From the NCBI RefSeq assembly GCF_000876015.1, contig NZ_BBQM01000015.1, positions 124,001-188,000 of the forward strand: a stretch of 64,000 bases of DNA. The letters are read 5' to 3'. How positions within the stretch are numbered: position 1 is the stretch's first letter; each line of letters begins with the position of its first letter. Made by a program: the position numbers and the translations under genes. The stretch is from Cupriavidus basilensis. Its GTDB lineage: Bacteria > Pseudomonadota > Gammaproteobacteria > Burkholderiales > Burkholderiaceae. This document shows, one piece after another, positions 9,358 to 17,315 of the stretch. The notes under the pieces were generated by a model, which did no database searches, was not told the DNA's origin, and saw only the letters and a program-made list of their open reading frames with translations.

Positions 9358-9456
9358 ATTCCCCGGCGGCCCTCGTTCTCCGGCCGGCAGCGCCGGCAAG
9401 GCGGCGGATTGTGCCGGGTTAGCGTCGGCATAGCGCGGGTCCGCATCGGGGCGCGG

Positions 9457-10200
9457 CTAGTGGTGATGCTCCTGGTCGTCCTCGACGGGCAGGCTCACGC
9501 CGACGCCCATCCCGCCACCACCGCCGCCGCCACCACCACCACCACCACCACCACCTCCTCCTCCCATGCCGCCGCCGGACTTTCCCTCGCCGCCCTTGGC
9601 GCCGCCTTCGGCCTTGCCGCGCGCCGCGGACGGGCGGGCCGGTCCCTGCTTCGGAATCTGCAGGCTGGCCGGCACCGGCTCCAGGTCGAGCACCTGGCGG
9701 ATGAAGTTGCGCAGCGAGACCACCAGCTCGTCGGTATGCGTCGGCCGGCCCGCGGCCAGTTCCGCGGCCGCCTTCGACGCCAGCAGGACCTGTTCCTCGG
9801 TGCCGAGCAGGATGATGTCGGACAAGGCCGCCTCGACCGCGTCGCGCATGCGCCGCGAGCGGTCGACGCTGGGCCAGGCGCCGGCGGCCGGCGCATCCGC
9901 CGCGATGGCGCCGGCCGCCTGTTCCGCGTCGGGGCCGTCCGCGCCCGCGCTCCGCCGGCGCAGGTCGCGCAGGTGCGTGGGATCGACCGCGAGATTGCCG
10001 GTGAAGGAGCCGCCCAGCGTCTTGTAGGCGGCGATGAGCGTGCGCAGGCGTTCGTTGATCTGCCGGTTCTCGCGCTCGCGGCGCTGCTGGATCGTCTGCA
10101 TGACGACGAGGCGTATGCCGACGCCGATCAAGGTGATCAAGGCCAGCCCGAACAAGGTCGAAAGCAGGCCCTGCCAGGAACTGAAATCCAGGTTGCGCAT
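9457..10200 (-). CDS. membrane-anchored hypothetical protein with poly-glycine tail
   Basis: 247 residues, not recognised as a named family. One transmembrane helix lies near the N-terminus (about residues 11-34, LLSTLFGLALITLIGVGIRLVVM), followed by an Arg/Gln/Glu-rich coiled segment, a soluble domain (about 45-185, with SDIILLGTEEQVLLAS) and a tail with roughly 20 consecutive glycines followed by an acidic/His end (DDQEHHH). The soluble part has GC3-rich codons like its neighbours and no stop codons, so I regard it as real. The poly-Gly tract is encoded by a GGT/GGC repeat. Function unknown. Confidence 0.75.
   Translation of the reverse strand: MRNLDFSSWQGLLSTLFGLALITLIGVGIRLVVMQTIQQRRERENRQINERLRTLIAAYKTLGGSFTGNLAVDPTHLRDLRRRSAGADGPDAEQAAGAIAADAPAAGAWPSVDRSRRMRDAVEAALSDIILLGTEEQVLLASKAAAELAAGRPTHTDELVVSLRNFIRQVLDLEPVPASLQIPKQGPARPSAARGKAEGGAKGGEGKSGGGMGGGGGGGGGGGGGGGGGGMGVGVSLPVEDDQEHHH
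9511..9565. repeat. trinucleotide repeat coding poly-glycine
   Basis: The plus strand reads as a run of CCN triplets: a GCC cluster, then about nine CCA/ACC copies (about 9530-9555), then CTC copies. It lies inside the hypothetical gene on the opposite strand and encodes glycine only. A change in copy number would alter the length of the glycine linker without shifting the frame. Confidence 0.85.
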
Positions 10201-10368
10201 GTGGCGGCTCCGAGGGCTGGGATGCCGAATCTTAGCGGATGGGCCGGTCGGGCTCCCGCGGCGCGCCGGCGGAGAGCGGGACGCCGCCCGGGGCCGGCGG
10301 ACCGCATCGGGATGCCGGGGGCTCGCGGCTCATTCGCGCCGGAAGTCTTCGCCGCGCGTTGCGCCGGC

Positions 10369-10409
10369 AAAAAAAAAGAGCCCCGCGCGGCGGGTACGCG
10401 CGCGGGGCT
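10369..10409 (-). terminator. strong rho-independent terminator
   Basis: An 11-bp GC-rich stem (AGCCCCGCGCG paired with CGCGCGGGGCT, 10379-10409) is followed on the minus strand by UC and nine U residues (10369-10377). This is the cleanest terminator in the left half of the window. It ends either the GST transcript or the candidate small RNA just upstream. Confidence 0.88.
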
Positions 10410-10454
10410 GGGCAGGACTGATGGTCGGGGGCGCCGTACCTCCTCTGGAGGCAC
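10369..10454 (-). ncRNA. candidate small RNA with CCUCC hairpin
   Basis: On the minus strand a TAAGAT box (10461-10466) is followed 6 bases later by a perfect 8-bp hairpin, GUGCCUCC-AGA-GGAGGUAC (10436-10454, one G-U pair). A C-rich single-stranded linker and the U9 terminator hairpin follow. The resulting RNA would be about 86 nt, a typical sRNA architecture of 5' hairpin, linker and terminator. The hairpin carries both an anti-Shine-Dalgarno-like CCUCC and a GGAGG. The -35 box is weak (TTGAAC with a short 14-base spacer). It could instead be the 3' UTR of the GST gene, whose stop is 100 bases upstream. No named Rfam family is claimed. Confidence 0.5.
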
Positions 10455-10556
10455 GAGCGCATCTTACGCAACGGCCGCCGGTTCAAAACGCGGAGTAGCG
10501 CGGCCAATTCCGCTCAATCCCGGTTTTGTCCGCGTGGACGGACGCGCCGTCGCGTT

Positions 10557-11246
10557 TCAGGGCAGTTGGCCGGCCAGGAAGCGGGTGGGGATCTTGTCTG
10601 CCATTGGAAACATGGAGAAATAGGGCTGTGCCTCGGTCAGCACGCGCCGCACGCTCGGGCGGCTCACCAGCCGCTCGAAATAGGCGGCGAGATTCGGGTG
10701 CGTGTCGGCGAACGGCTGTGCGATGCCCGCGTAGAACAGCGCCGGCGTGGCCGCGCAGTCGGCCAGCGAGAACTGTTCGCCGGCGGCCCAGGTGCGCTCC
10801 GCCATGTGCTTGTCGGCCACGCCGTAGGCGGTGCGCAGGCCAGCCAGCGCATCCGCCACGCCGCGCGGGTCGCGCTCGGTTTGCGGGCGCAGGCGGTCGC
10901 CGACGATCTTCTGCATCGGCAGGTGCACGTAGAGATCGAACAGGCGGTCCCACAGGCGCGCTTCGCGCCGGCCGTCGCCGTCGGCGGGCAGCAGCGGCCG
11001 CGGGCCGGGATAGTGGCGGTCGAGGTACTCGATGATGATGGTGCTCTCCGGCACCGTCTGCGCGCGCGCGTCGTCGCGCAGCACCGGGAACTTGCCGACC
11101 GGCCACAGCGCCACGAAGGCGGCGCGGTCGGCCGCGTCGCCGAGGTCGACGACGCGGCCGGCGAACGGCGTGCCGTTCTCGTAGAGCGCGATCAGGACCT
11201 TGTGGCAGAACGATGACAGCGGATGGTAGTGCAGCGTCAGGGCCAT
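10557..11246 (-). CDS. glutathione S-transferase family protein
   Basis: 229 residues. The N-terminal thioredoxin-like domain (about 1-85) includes HYHPLSSFCHKVLIAL, the FPVL cis-proline motif (GKFPVLRDD) and PESTIIIEYLD, where the glutathione gamma-glutamyl group normally binds. The C-terminal helical domain has the FSLADCAATPALFY motif that corresponds to the conserved N-capping box. Conjugates or reduces small electrophiles with glutathione; substrate unknown. A strong AAGGAGG site precedes the ATG. The gene appears to be monocistronic or follows the MFS gene upstream on the same strand. Confidence 0.92.
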   Translation of the reverse strand: MALTLHYHPLSSFCHKVLIALYENGTPFAGRVVDLGDAADRAAFVALWPVGKFPVLRDDARAQTVPESTIIIEYLDRHYPGPRPLLPADGDGRREARLWDRLFDLYVHLPMQKIVGDRLRPQTERDPRGVADALAGLRTAYGVADKHMAERTWAAGEQFSLADCAATPALFYAGIAQPFADTHPNLAAYFERLVSRPSVRRVLTEAQPYFSMFPMADKIPTRFLAGQLP

Positions 11247-11338
11247 GACATTTCCTCCTTGCCGTTCGGCGCAGCCGGGGCCTGGCGTGCGCCGTCACAT
11301 CGCCTTCATGTTGCCTTCATGTCGCCGTCACGTCCCCA

Positions 11339-12580
11339 TCACGTCGCCGCCATGCGCGGCGGGCGCGGCCGCGCGGCGACCGCGAAGGCGATCTGCACCA
11401 GCCCGGCGGCCAGCCCCAGCATCACGCCGATCTGCCAGGCCAGGGTGTAGGACCCGAGGGCATCATAGACCAGCCCGCCGCCGAAGGCGCCCACGAAGCT
11501 GCCGATCTGGTGGCTGAAGAACGCCACCCCGCCCAGCATGGCCTGCCAGCGCAGACCGAAGGTCTCGGCGATCCAGCCGGCCACCAGCGGCGCCACGCCC
11601 AGCCACAGGAAGCCCATCACGGCGGCGAAGACCAGCGTGCTGGCCGGCGTGGGCGGCGAGGTGAAATACCACGTCAGCGCCAGCGAGCGGATGGTGTAGA
11701 TGGCGCCGAGCAGCAGCAGCTTGTTGACGCGCCCGCCGGCCCAGCCGAAGAACAGGCTGCCCAGCACGTTGAAGCCGCCGATCACGCCGAGCGCCTTGGC
11801 GCTGAGCATCGGGTCCATGCCGCAGATGTCGAGGTAGGAGGGCAGATGCGTGGTCAGGAACACCAGTTGCATGCCGCACACGAAATACGCCGCGCCCATG
11901 ACCAGGAACGGCGTATGGTGCAGCGCGGTGCCCAGCGCCTCGCGCGCGTTCTGCTGCACGCCGCCCGGCGGCACCGGCAGCGGCAGGCGGTCGACGCGGC
12001 CGGCGAACCACGCCGCCGGCAGCATCACCAGCGCGAGCACCACGAAGGCCGCCAGCCCCACGCGCCAGCCGTAGGCTTGCGCCACCACCTGCCCGACCGG
12101 CGCGGCCACCAGCGCGCCCAGCGAACCGGCGCCCGAGACGATGCCCAGCACCGTGCTGCGCAGCGCCACCGGCACCGGGCGCGCGGCCACCGCCATCGCG
12201 AAGGCGCTGCCGGTGCAGGCCATCGACGCGCCGATGGCCACGCCGGCGCCGAGCGTGACCCCGACGATGCCCTGCGCGGTGGCCAGCATGACCAGCCCGA
12301 GCACGTACAGCAGCGAGCCCGCCATCATCAGCGGCCGGAAGCCCACGCGCGCGGCCCACGCGCCCGCGATCGGCTGCAGCAGTCCCCAGGCCAGGTTCTG
12401 CACCGCGATGGCGGCCGTGAAATCGGCAACCGAGATGCCGATGCCCCTGGTCAGCGGCGGCATGAAGATGCCCAGGCTCTGGCGCAGGCCCATCGCCAGG
12501 CTCAGCATGACGGAGGCGCCGAGCAGGATCGGCAGGACGGGACGGAGTTCGGACAGGCGGGAAGGCGCGGCGGTGCTCAC
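11339..12580 (-). CDS. MFS transporter (monocarboxylate/oxalate-formate-like)
   Basis: 413 residues with about 12 hydrophobic segments. The start (SMVLSLAMGLRQSLGIFM-type, with QSLGIF and MPPLT) and the QNLAWGLLQPIAGAWAARVG loop resemble the MCT/oxalate-formate subgroup of MFS permeases. Inner-membrane secondary transporter; substrate cannot be deduced. The GST gene follows on the same strand after 92 bases, so a small detoxification or uptake operon is possible. No linked regulator is seen. Confidence 0.85.
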   Translation of the reverse strand: MSTAAPSRLSELRPVLPILLGASVMLSLAMGLRQSLGIFMPPLTRGIGISVADFTAAIAVQNLAWGLLQPIAGAWAARVGFRPLMMAGSLLYVLGLVMLATAQGIVGVTLGAGVAIGASMACTGSAFAMAVAARPVPVALRSTVLGIVSGAGSLGALVAAPVGQVVAQAYGWRVGLAAFVVLALVMLPAAWFAGRVDRLPLPVPPGGVQQNAREALGTALHHTPFLVMGAAYFVCGMQLVFLTTHLPSYLDICGMDPMLSAKALGVIGGFNVLGSLFFGWAGGRVNKLLLLGAIYTIRSLALTWYFTSPPTPASTLVFAAVMGFLWLGVAPLVAGWIAETFGLRWQAMLGGVAFFSHQIGSFVGAFGGGLVYDALGSYTLAWQIGVMLGLAAGLVQIAFAVAARPRPPRMAAT

Positions 12581-12621
12581 GAGGAATTGTCTCTGTCTTT
12601 GTATTGTTCTTGTTGTTTTGT

Positions 12622-12654
12622 TTTTCTTCCGGTTTTCTTCCGGTTTTCTTCCGG
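12622..12654. repeat. three exact 11-bp tandem repeats
   Basis: TTTTCTTCCGG occurs three times in succession, followed by TACC. The tract lies in the 225-base gap between the divergent MFS and lipoprotein genes, just upstream of the MFS start (12580), so copy-number change could alter promoter spacing. Regulatory effect is inference. Confidence 0.9.
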
Positions 12655-12805
12655 TACCGCGCGCCGCGCGGGCCGGAGGCTCAGGCGAGGGTAAGGCCGA
12701 ACCGGAACGGAAGTCAATGCGCGGGCCGGCTCGGGGTTTTGCCCGGCGGCGCGCGGGCGGCCGGAACGCCTATGCTTGAGCGGACGCCTACTTTCCCGCC
12801 AGCCC

Positions 12806-13372
12806 ATGCCGAATGTCCGCCGATCCGCTGTCCTGATGAGCCTGGCGCTGGCCACGCTGCTGGCCGGCTGCGTGACCCGCTACCGCGTCGAGGCCGGCAC
12901 GCCCGCCGCGCGCGTGCGGCTCGTGACCAATACGGACGACAACACCACCTTCAGCGTGGTCGATGCCGGCAAGTGCCCGAAGCCGCCGCGGCCCGCGCTG
13001 CTGGCGGCCACCGGCCACCAGGCGGCGGCCATCGGCAAGGAGGAAGACCTGAAGATGTGGGGCATCTCGCCGGAGCCGCCCGCGCGCACGCGCGAGCGCT
13101 GGCTGGTGGCCAGCCACCGCATCTACCTGACGGCGGCGGCGACTTCGGCGGCGGACGACCAGCCTTACCGCTGCGCGATCGGCGTGTCGTTCGTGCCGCT
13201 GCCGGGCTGGCAGTACGAGCTGCGCTACCAGCGCAACGCGGCGGCCCGCAACTGCGCCGGCCAGGTGCTGCGGCTGCTGCGCGCGCCCTCGGGCGAGATC
13301 GTGGCCACGCCGGACCCCACGCAGCAGGTGTTCCGCGGCTTCGAGCCGGACGCGGTGTGCGCGTCGCCGTGA
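12806..13372 (+). CDS. hypothetical lipoprotein
   Basis: 188 residues, not recognised. It starts MPNVRRSAVLMSLALATLLAGC, a classic lipoprotein signal with the LAGC lipobox, so the mature protein should be acylated at Cys22 or so. The body is a mixed alpha/beta domain with three further cysteines (GKCPKPPRP, PYRCAIG, RNCAGQV) that could form a disulfide, and a strand-rich centre (VGVSFVPLPGWQYELRYQR). Start chosen at the signal peptide; an in-frame ATG 30 bases upstream would disturb it. Convergent with the peroxidase gene 21 bases away. Confidence 0.75.
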   Translation: MPNVRRSAVLMSLALATLLAGCVTRYRVEAGTPAARVRLVTNTDDNTTFSVVDAGKCPKPPRPALLAATGHQAAAIGKEEDLKMWGISPEPPARTRERWLVASHRIYLTAAATSAADDQPYRCAIGVSFVPLPGWQYELRYQRNAAARNCAGQVLRLLRAPSGEIVATPDPTQQVFRGFEPDAVCASP

Positions 13373-13393
13373 GGCGCGGCCCGCCGACTAGGG

Positions 13394-14809
13394 CTAGGGC
13401 CGCGCGGCCACCGGCGCCGCGGCCGGCGGCATGGCGCTCGCGTAGGGCGCGTCCGTGAGCGTGCGCAGGAAGGCCGTGATGTCGTCGATCTCCGCCTCGG
13501 TCAGCGCCGGCGTGGTGCCCGCGCGCCGGTTCATCGGCGTCGCGTTGACGTTGACGTTGCCGCGGTAGGCGGCGGGCACGTCGTCGAAGGGCTTGCCGCC
13601 GCGATACCACTTGCCGGGATCGGTCGAGCGCGTGTTGTAGAACGCCACCGCGTCGCGCAGCGTGGTGAACACGCCGTTGTGCATGAAGCTCTGGCGCACC
13701 GCCACGTTGCGCAGGCCGGGCGTGCGCAGGTAGCCGCACCACTGCCCCGGCTCGGGCCAGCGCAGGCGGCGCGCGGTGTCGCACAGGCCGTTGTCGAAAT
13801 GCTTCGGGTCGCGGTTGGCGGGCAGCGCGCGGTTGCGCGGCACGGCGATGGCGTCGTAGCCGAAGTCGGTAAACAGCGAGCGCTCGGGCCGGCTGGCGGT
13901 GTCCGCGAGCGTGTGGCAGCTCATGCAGTTGCCCTTGTCCGGGTTCTTGAACAGCGCCAGGCCGCGCGTTTCCTGCGGCGACAGCGGCGCGCGCCGGCGC
14001 AGGTAATCGTCGAAGCGCGAGCTGAACGGCGCCATCTCGTCGCTTTGCAGGTAGGCCTCCAGCGCGCGGCCCAGCGCCAGCATCATCTGCGCGGGATCGC
14101 GTTGCGCCGCGGGGCCGAAATGCGCGGCCAGCGCGGGCCCCAGTTCCGTGCTCCCGACCTTGCGCAGCAGGCGCGCCGGCGTGCCGTTGTTCATCTCCTC
14201 GGGGTCGAGCAGCGGGCCGCGCACCTGCTCGGCCAGCGTGTCGGCGCGGCCGTCGGCGAACAGGCCGCCGAACGGCGAGGCGTAGGGCGCGTCGTCGTCC
14301 TGGTAGAAGTGCCGGCGCGGGACGTAGCGCACGTACAGCAGCGAGGGCGCGTTGCGCAGGCTGAAGTGCCCGGGCCGGCTGCCCTGCGGCACGCGCGGCC
14401 CGGCCAGCGCGGCGTGCGAGAGCGTGGGCGCGAACGCGCGCGCGGGGTCGTGGCAGCCGGCGCAGGACAGGCCGCGCGGCTCGGACAGGCGCGTATCGAA
14501 GAAGATGCGCCTGCCGAGCGCGGCGAGCGCCGGGTCGGGGCGGAACACGGCGGCGGTCGGGTCGACCCTGGCGGCCACCTTGGGCGTGCCGTTGCCGATG
14601 GTGTCGACCACCACCGATGGCGGCGCGCCCGGCGTCAGCACGGTGTCCGCGGCGGGCGCGGTGGGTGCGGTGGGCGCGCCGGCCGCTAGGCCCGCGGCCA
14701 GGACGGCAGCGCCGGCGGCGAGCTGCCGCGCCGCCCGCGCGATGCGGATGCCGGCGGCCCGCGGCCCGGCGGGCCGGGCCGCGCAGGTGGCGGAAACCGA
14801 TGCCGTCAC
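13394..14809 (-). CDS. di-haem cytochrome c peroxidase (CCP/MauG family)
   Basis: 471 residues. The N-terminus is Ala/Arg-rich with a hydrophobic export segment (about 28-45). Two haem c attachment motifs are seen: CAGCH near residue 116 and CMSCH near residue 295, the spacing expected for the CCP/MauG group. Between them are conserved stretches such as SLRNAPSLLY and FFDTRLSEP. Periplasmic; reduces H2O2 or oxidises a partner protein or small molecule. The ATG overlaps the stop of the phosphoesterase gene by 4 bases (ATGA), so the two are translationally coupled. True peroxidase versus MauG-type function cannot be separated by eye. Confidence 0.9.
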   Translation of the reverse strand: MTASVSATCAARPAGPRAAGIRIARAARQLAAGAAVLAAGLAAGAPTAPTAPAADTVLTPGAPPSVVVDTIGNGTPKVAARVDPTAAVFRPDPALAALGRRIFFDTRLSEPRGLSCAGCHDPARAFAPTLSHAALAGPRVPQGSRPGHFSLRNAPSLLYVRYVPRRHFYQDDDAPYASPFGGLFADGRADTLAEQVRGPLLDPEEMNNGTPARLLRKVGSTELGPALAAHFGPAAQRDPAQMMLALGRALEAYLQSDEMAPFSSRFDDYLRRRAPLSPQETRGLALFKNPDKGNCMSCHTLADTASRPERSLFTDFGYDAIAVPRNRALPANRDPKHFDNGLCDTARRLRWPEPGQWCGYLRTPGLRNVAVRQSFMHNGVFTTLRDAVAFYNTRSTDPGKWYRGGKPFDDVPAAYRGNVNVNATPMNRRAGTTPALTEAEIDDITAFLRTLTDAPYASAMPPAAAPVAARP

Positions 14810-16362
14810 GGCGCCAGGAAACCCGTCTTGTCGCAGGCCAGCGTGGTGCCGGTCTGCGCGCAGGTGGCCATCAGCTTGCCGGCCACGCTGTAGGCCTTGA
14901 AGGTCCAGCCGGTGGCGGGCGCCGGGCTGCGCTCCATCAGCAGGAAGCCGAAGCTGTTGTGATGGGTGATCTTGTCGATGGTGGTGCCCGGCGCGGGCAC
15001 GGCGCCCGGCGTGAGCGGGTCGGGCAGGGCCACGTCCAGGTTGTCGCCGCCGTTGCCGGACACGATGGTGGCCGGGTGGTTGGAGGCGAAGCTGATGGCC
15101 TGGAAGTCATGCACGTGGCCGTGCAGCGCCACCTGGATGCCCGGCGGGTAGTAGGCCTGGGCGTTGAGGCTGCTCATCACCGACTGCAGCGCCAGGTTGC
15201 CCGGCGCCGGCGCGCTGCCCGCCACCGGCGCGAAGCCGAGCACCGGATGGTGGTTGGTGAACATGGTGTTGACCATGCCCGGCTTGCTGGCCAGCCAGCC
15301 CACGGTCTGGAACTGCTTCTGGTAGGCGATGAACTGCGGGTCGCTGGTCGGCAGCGCGGTCTTGCCGGCCTTGGCCGAGTCGAACACGATGACCTGCGAG
15401 TCGGTGCCCAGCGCCACCGTGTAGGGCTCGGAGTAGTTGGCGCTGCCGTCGTTGGCCGGGTCGTTGCACGAGCGGGCCTCGGTGTACGGGCGCGGGTCGA
15501 GGAAGCGGAACCAGCCCTGGCCGGCGCGCGCGCATTCCTCGTGGTTGCCGCGCACCACCACCCACGGCGCCCTGGCCATCAGCGCGGCGGCGGGCCTGAA
15601 CAGGTCGGCCTGCCAGGTATCCCAGCCATAGCCCCACGGCGTGCCCTGGCAGCCGGCGATGTCCGGCGGGCACAGGTTCTCGCGGTAGTGGTAGTCGCCG
15701 ATGTGCAGCACCAGGTCCGGGTTCATGGCGGCGGCGGTGGCCGCGAGCGTGGCGAACGGCCACACGGCGGTGTCGCTGCACGGCTGGTAGGCGTTGTCGG
15801 CCTTCTTCAGGCGGCAGCCGGTATCGGCCAGCACCAGCACGCGCCGGGGACTGGCCTTGGGCAGCGGCAGGGCGCGCCCGGCCACGCTGGCGGCGGAGGC
15901 GCCGGCCGGCAGCGTGGCTTCGCACGCCGAGACCGGGAAATCCGAGGGCTTGGAGTCGGCCGGCGCGCTGGCGGTGGGGCGCAGCGGCATGGTGCCGGCG
16001 CCCACGCGCAGCGCCATGCGCTGCTGCACGCCGTCCACGGTCAGCAGCGGGCACACGGCGTTGGCGGGCGGGGCGTCGCCGGCGGCGGCCGGCGCCGCAT
16101 AGCTGGTGATCACGCGGGCGATGGCCTGGTTGCTGTCGCCGATCTCGACCCACGCGGCCTGGATGTTGGCGGCGGCGCTGGCGGCGTCGCCGGCCGGAGC
16201 CGCAGGCGCGGCCGGCGCGGTGGGAACGGCGGGGGCGATCGCGGCGGCGGCCGCGTCCGGGTTCTCGCTGCCGCAGCCGTACAGCGCGGCCGCCGTGGCC
16301 AGCACGGCCAGCATGGCGGCCATGCCGGGGCGCACGTGGTGATTGTCCTTGTGAGTGCCCAT
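14806..16362 (-). CDS. lipoprotein metallophosphoesterase
   Basis: 518 residues. The N-terminus has a hydrophobic helix ending in ALYGCGS, a lipobox, so it is probably anchored in the envelope; an Ala/Pro-rich linker follows (about 40-65). The calcineurin-like fold shows the metal motifs in order: LADTG, HIGDYHYRE, VVRGNHEEC, TNHHPV and ALHGHVHDFQ, so the dinuclear metal site looks complete. Likely a secreted phosphatase or phosphodiesterase acting on the envelope side. First gene of a two-gene operon with the di-haem peroxidase; the coupling suggests a shared role, which is unknown. Confidence 0.88.
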   Translation of the reverse strand: MGTHKDNHHVRPGMAAMLAVLATAAALYGCGSENPDAAAAAIAPAVPTAPAAPAAPAGDAASAAANIQAAWVEIGDSNQAIARVITSYAAPAAAGDAPPANAVCPLLTVDGVQQRMALRVGAGTMPLRPTASAPADSKPSDFPVSACEATLPAGASAASVAGRALPLPKASPRRVLVLADTGCRLKKADNAYQPCSDTAVWPFATLAATAAAMNPDLVLHIGDYHYRENLCPPDIAGCQGTPWGYGWDTWQADLFRPAAALMARAPWVVVRGNHEECARAGQGWFRFLDPRPYTEARSCNDPANDGSANYSEPYTVALGTDSQVIVFDSAKAGKTALPTSDPQFIAYQKQFQTVGWLASKPGMVNTMFTNHHPVLGFAPVAGSAPAPGNLALQSVMSSLNAQAYYPPGIQVALHGHVHDFQAISFASNHPATIVSGNGGDNLDVALPDPLTPGAVPAPGTTIDKITHHNSFGFLLMERSPAPATGWTFKAYSVAGKLMATCAQTGTTLACDKTGFLAP

Positions 16363-16431
16363 TCTTGTCTCCCTGTCAGTGGCGAGCGCGACTATAGGGA
16401 GGCGATGTTGCGTCGGGATGACGCTTGTGTG

Positions 16432-17199
16432 TCAGCGTGGCCGGCGGCTGTGCGTGCCGGCGCGGGCCTGCTTGGGGGATTGCTCTGGCGATAGTTCTGG
16501 CGACGGCTTGGGCGACCGTTTGGGGGCTTGTCCCGGGGCCTGTTTGCGGCTCGCCTTGCCGGCCGCTTCATCGGCGCGCCGGCCTGCGTGCCTGCCGGCT
16601 TCGGCCGCGGCCAGCCGCAGCTCGCGCGGCAGCGCCGCCAGCGCGGCCTGGAAGAAGCGCCGCTCGGCCGGGCGCAGCTTGCCCAGCAGCCCGGCCAGCC
16701 GCTCCACGGCGGCGAAGGCGGCCGGCGTGGCGCCCTGCTCGAAGGTCTCGAACCAGCTCGCTTCGAGCAGCAGGTTGGCCAGTTGCAGGGCGCCGTAGCG
16801 CACGTGGCCGCCGTCGTGCTCTTCCAGCGCGAAGCCGGCCAGCGACGACCAGCTGATGAAGCCCTTGGCCCGCGCGAACGGCGCGTGGAACGGGCGCAGC
16901 GCATCCACCGCGTCGTCCAGCCGCAGCGGCCGCTGCGCGCGGAAGGCGGCGAGCGCGCCGCCGCCGTCCTGTTTGCAGTTGCCGCGCGCGATGCGCAGCA
17001 GGAAGATGATGTTCCACGCCGAGCCGCCGCCCACGCCGAAGCGGTCGCAGATCCATTCGGACAAGCCCAGCCAGCGCACCGCCTGGCGCTGCACCTGCCC
17101 GGCCGGCCACGCGCGCGCGGGGTCGATCAGCGCGTGGTTCCAGAACAGCCACAGGCACAGGCCGAGGTTGGCCGCGACGTGCTGCGCGGCGGGCGCCAT
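16432..17199 (-). CDS. conserved hypothetical protein with basic Pro/Ser tail
   Basis: About 255 residues from the MAPAAQHVAANLGLC start; a longer frame reaches 17331 but would overlap the beta-lactamase promoter region. The body is helical with Trp-rich segments (LWLFWNHALIDPARAW, SGWNIIFLLRIARGN-like region, FISWSSLAGFALEE). It ends in a Lys/Pro/Ser repeat (SPKPSPELSPEQSPKQ). No named family recognised; no signal peptide. Divergent from the beta-lactamase gene. Coding nature is supported by frame length and codon bias only. Confidence 0.6.
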   Translation of the reverse strand: MAPAAQHVAANLGLCLWLFWNHALIDPARAWPAGQVQRQAVRWLGLSEWICDRFGVGGGSAWNIIFLLRIARGNCKQDGGGALAAFRAQRPLRLDDAVDALRPFHAPFARAKGFISWSSLAGFALEEHDGGHVRYGALQLANLLLEASWFETFEQGATPAAFAAVERLAGLLGKLRPAERRFFQAALAALPRELRLAAAEAGRHAGRRADEAAGKASRKQAPGQAPKRSPKPSPELSPEQSPKQARAGTHSRRPR

Positions 17200-17224
17200 G
17201 TTACGCAGGTTACAGCGCGCGGCC

Positions 17225-17253
17225 TTGGCGCCGGCGCGCCGTCCTCCTATGCT
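17225..17253 (+). promoter_or_regulatory. putative sigma-70 promoter of the OXA gene
   Basis: TTGGCG (17225-17230), a 17-base spacer and TATGCT (17248-17253), ending about 60 bases before the TTG start of the beta-lactamase gene. Spacing is ideal; box matches are moderate. Confidence 0.5.
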
Positions 17254-17315
17254 GCGCTTCGTGCCCCGGGCCCGGGCGTCATCCCCGACAAGAACACGAC
17301 ACCACGGAGAACATC

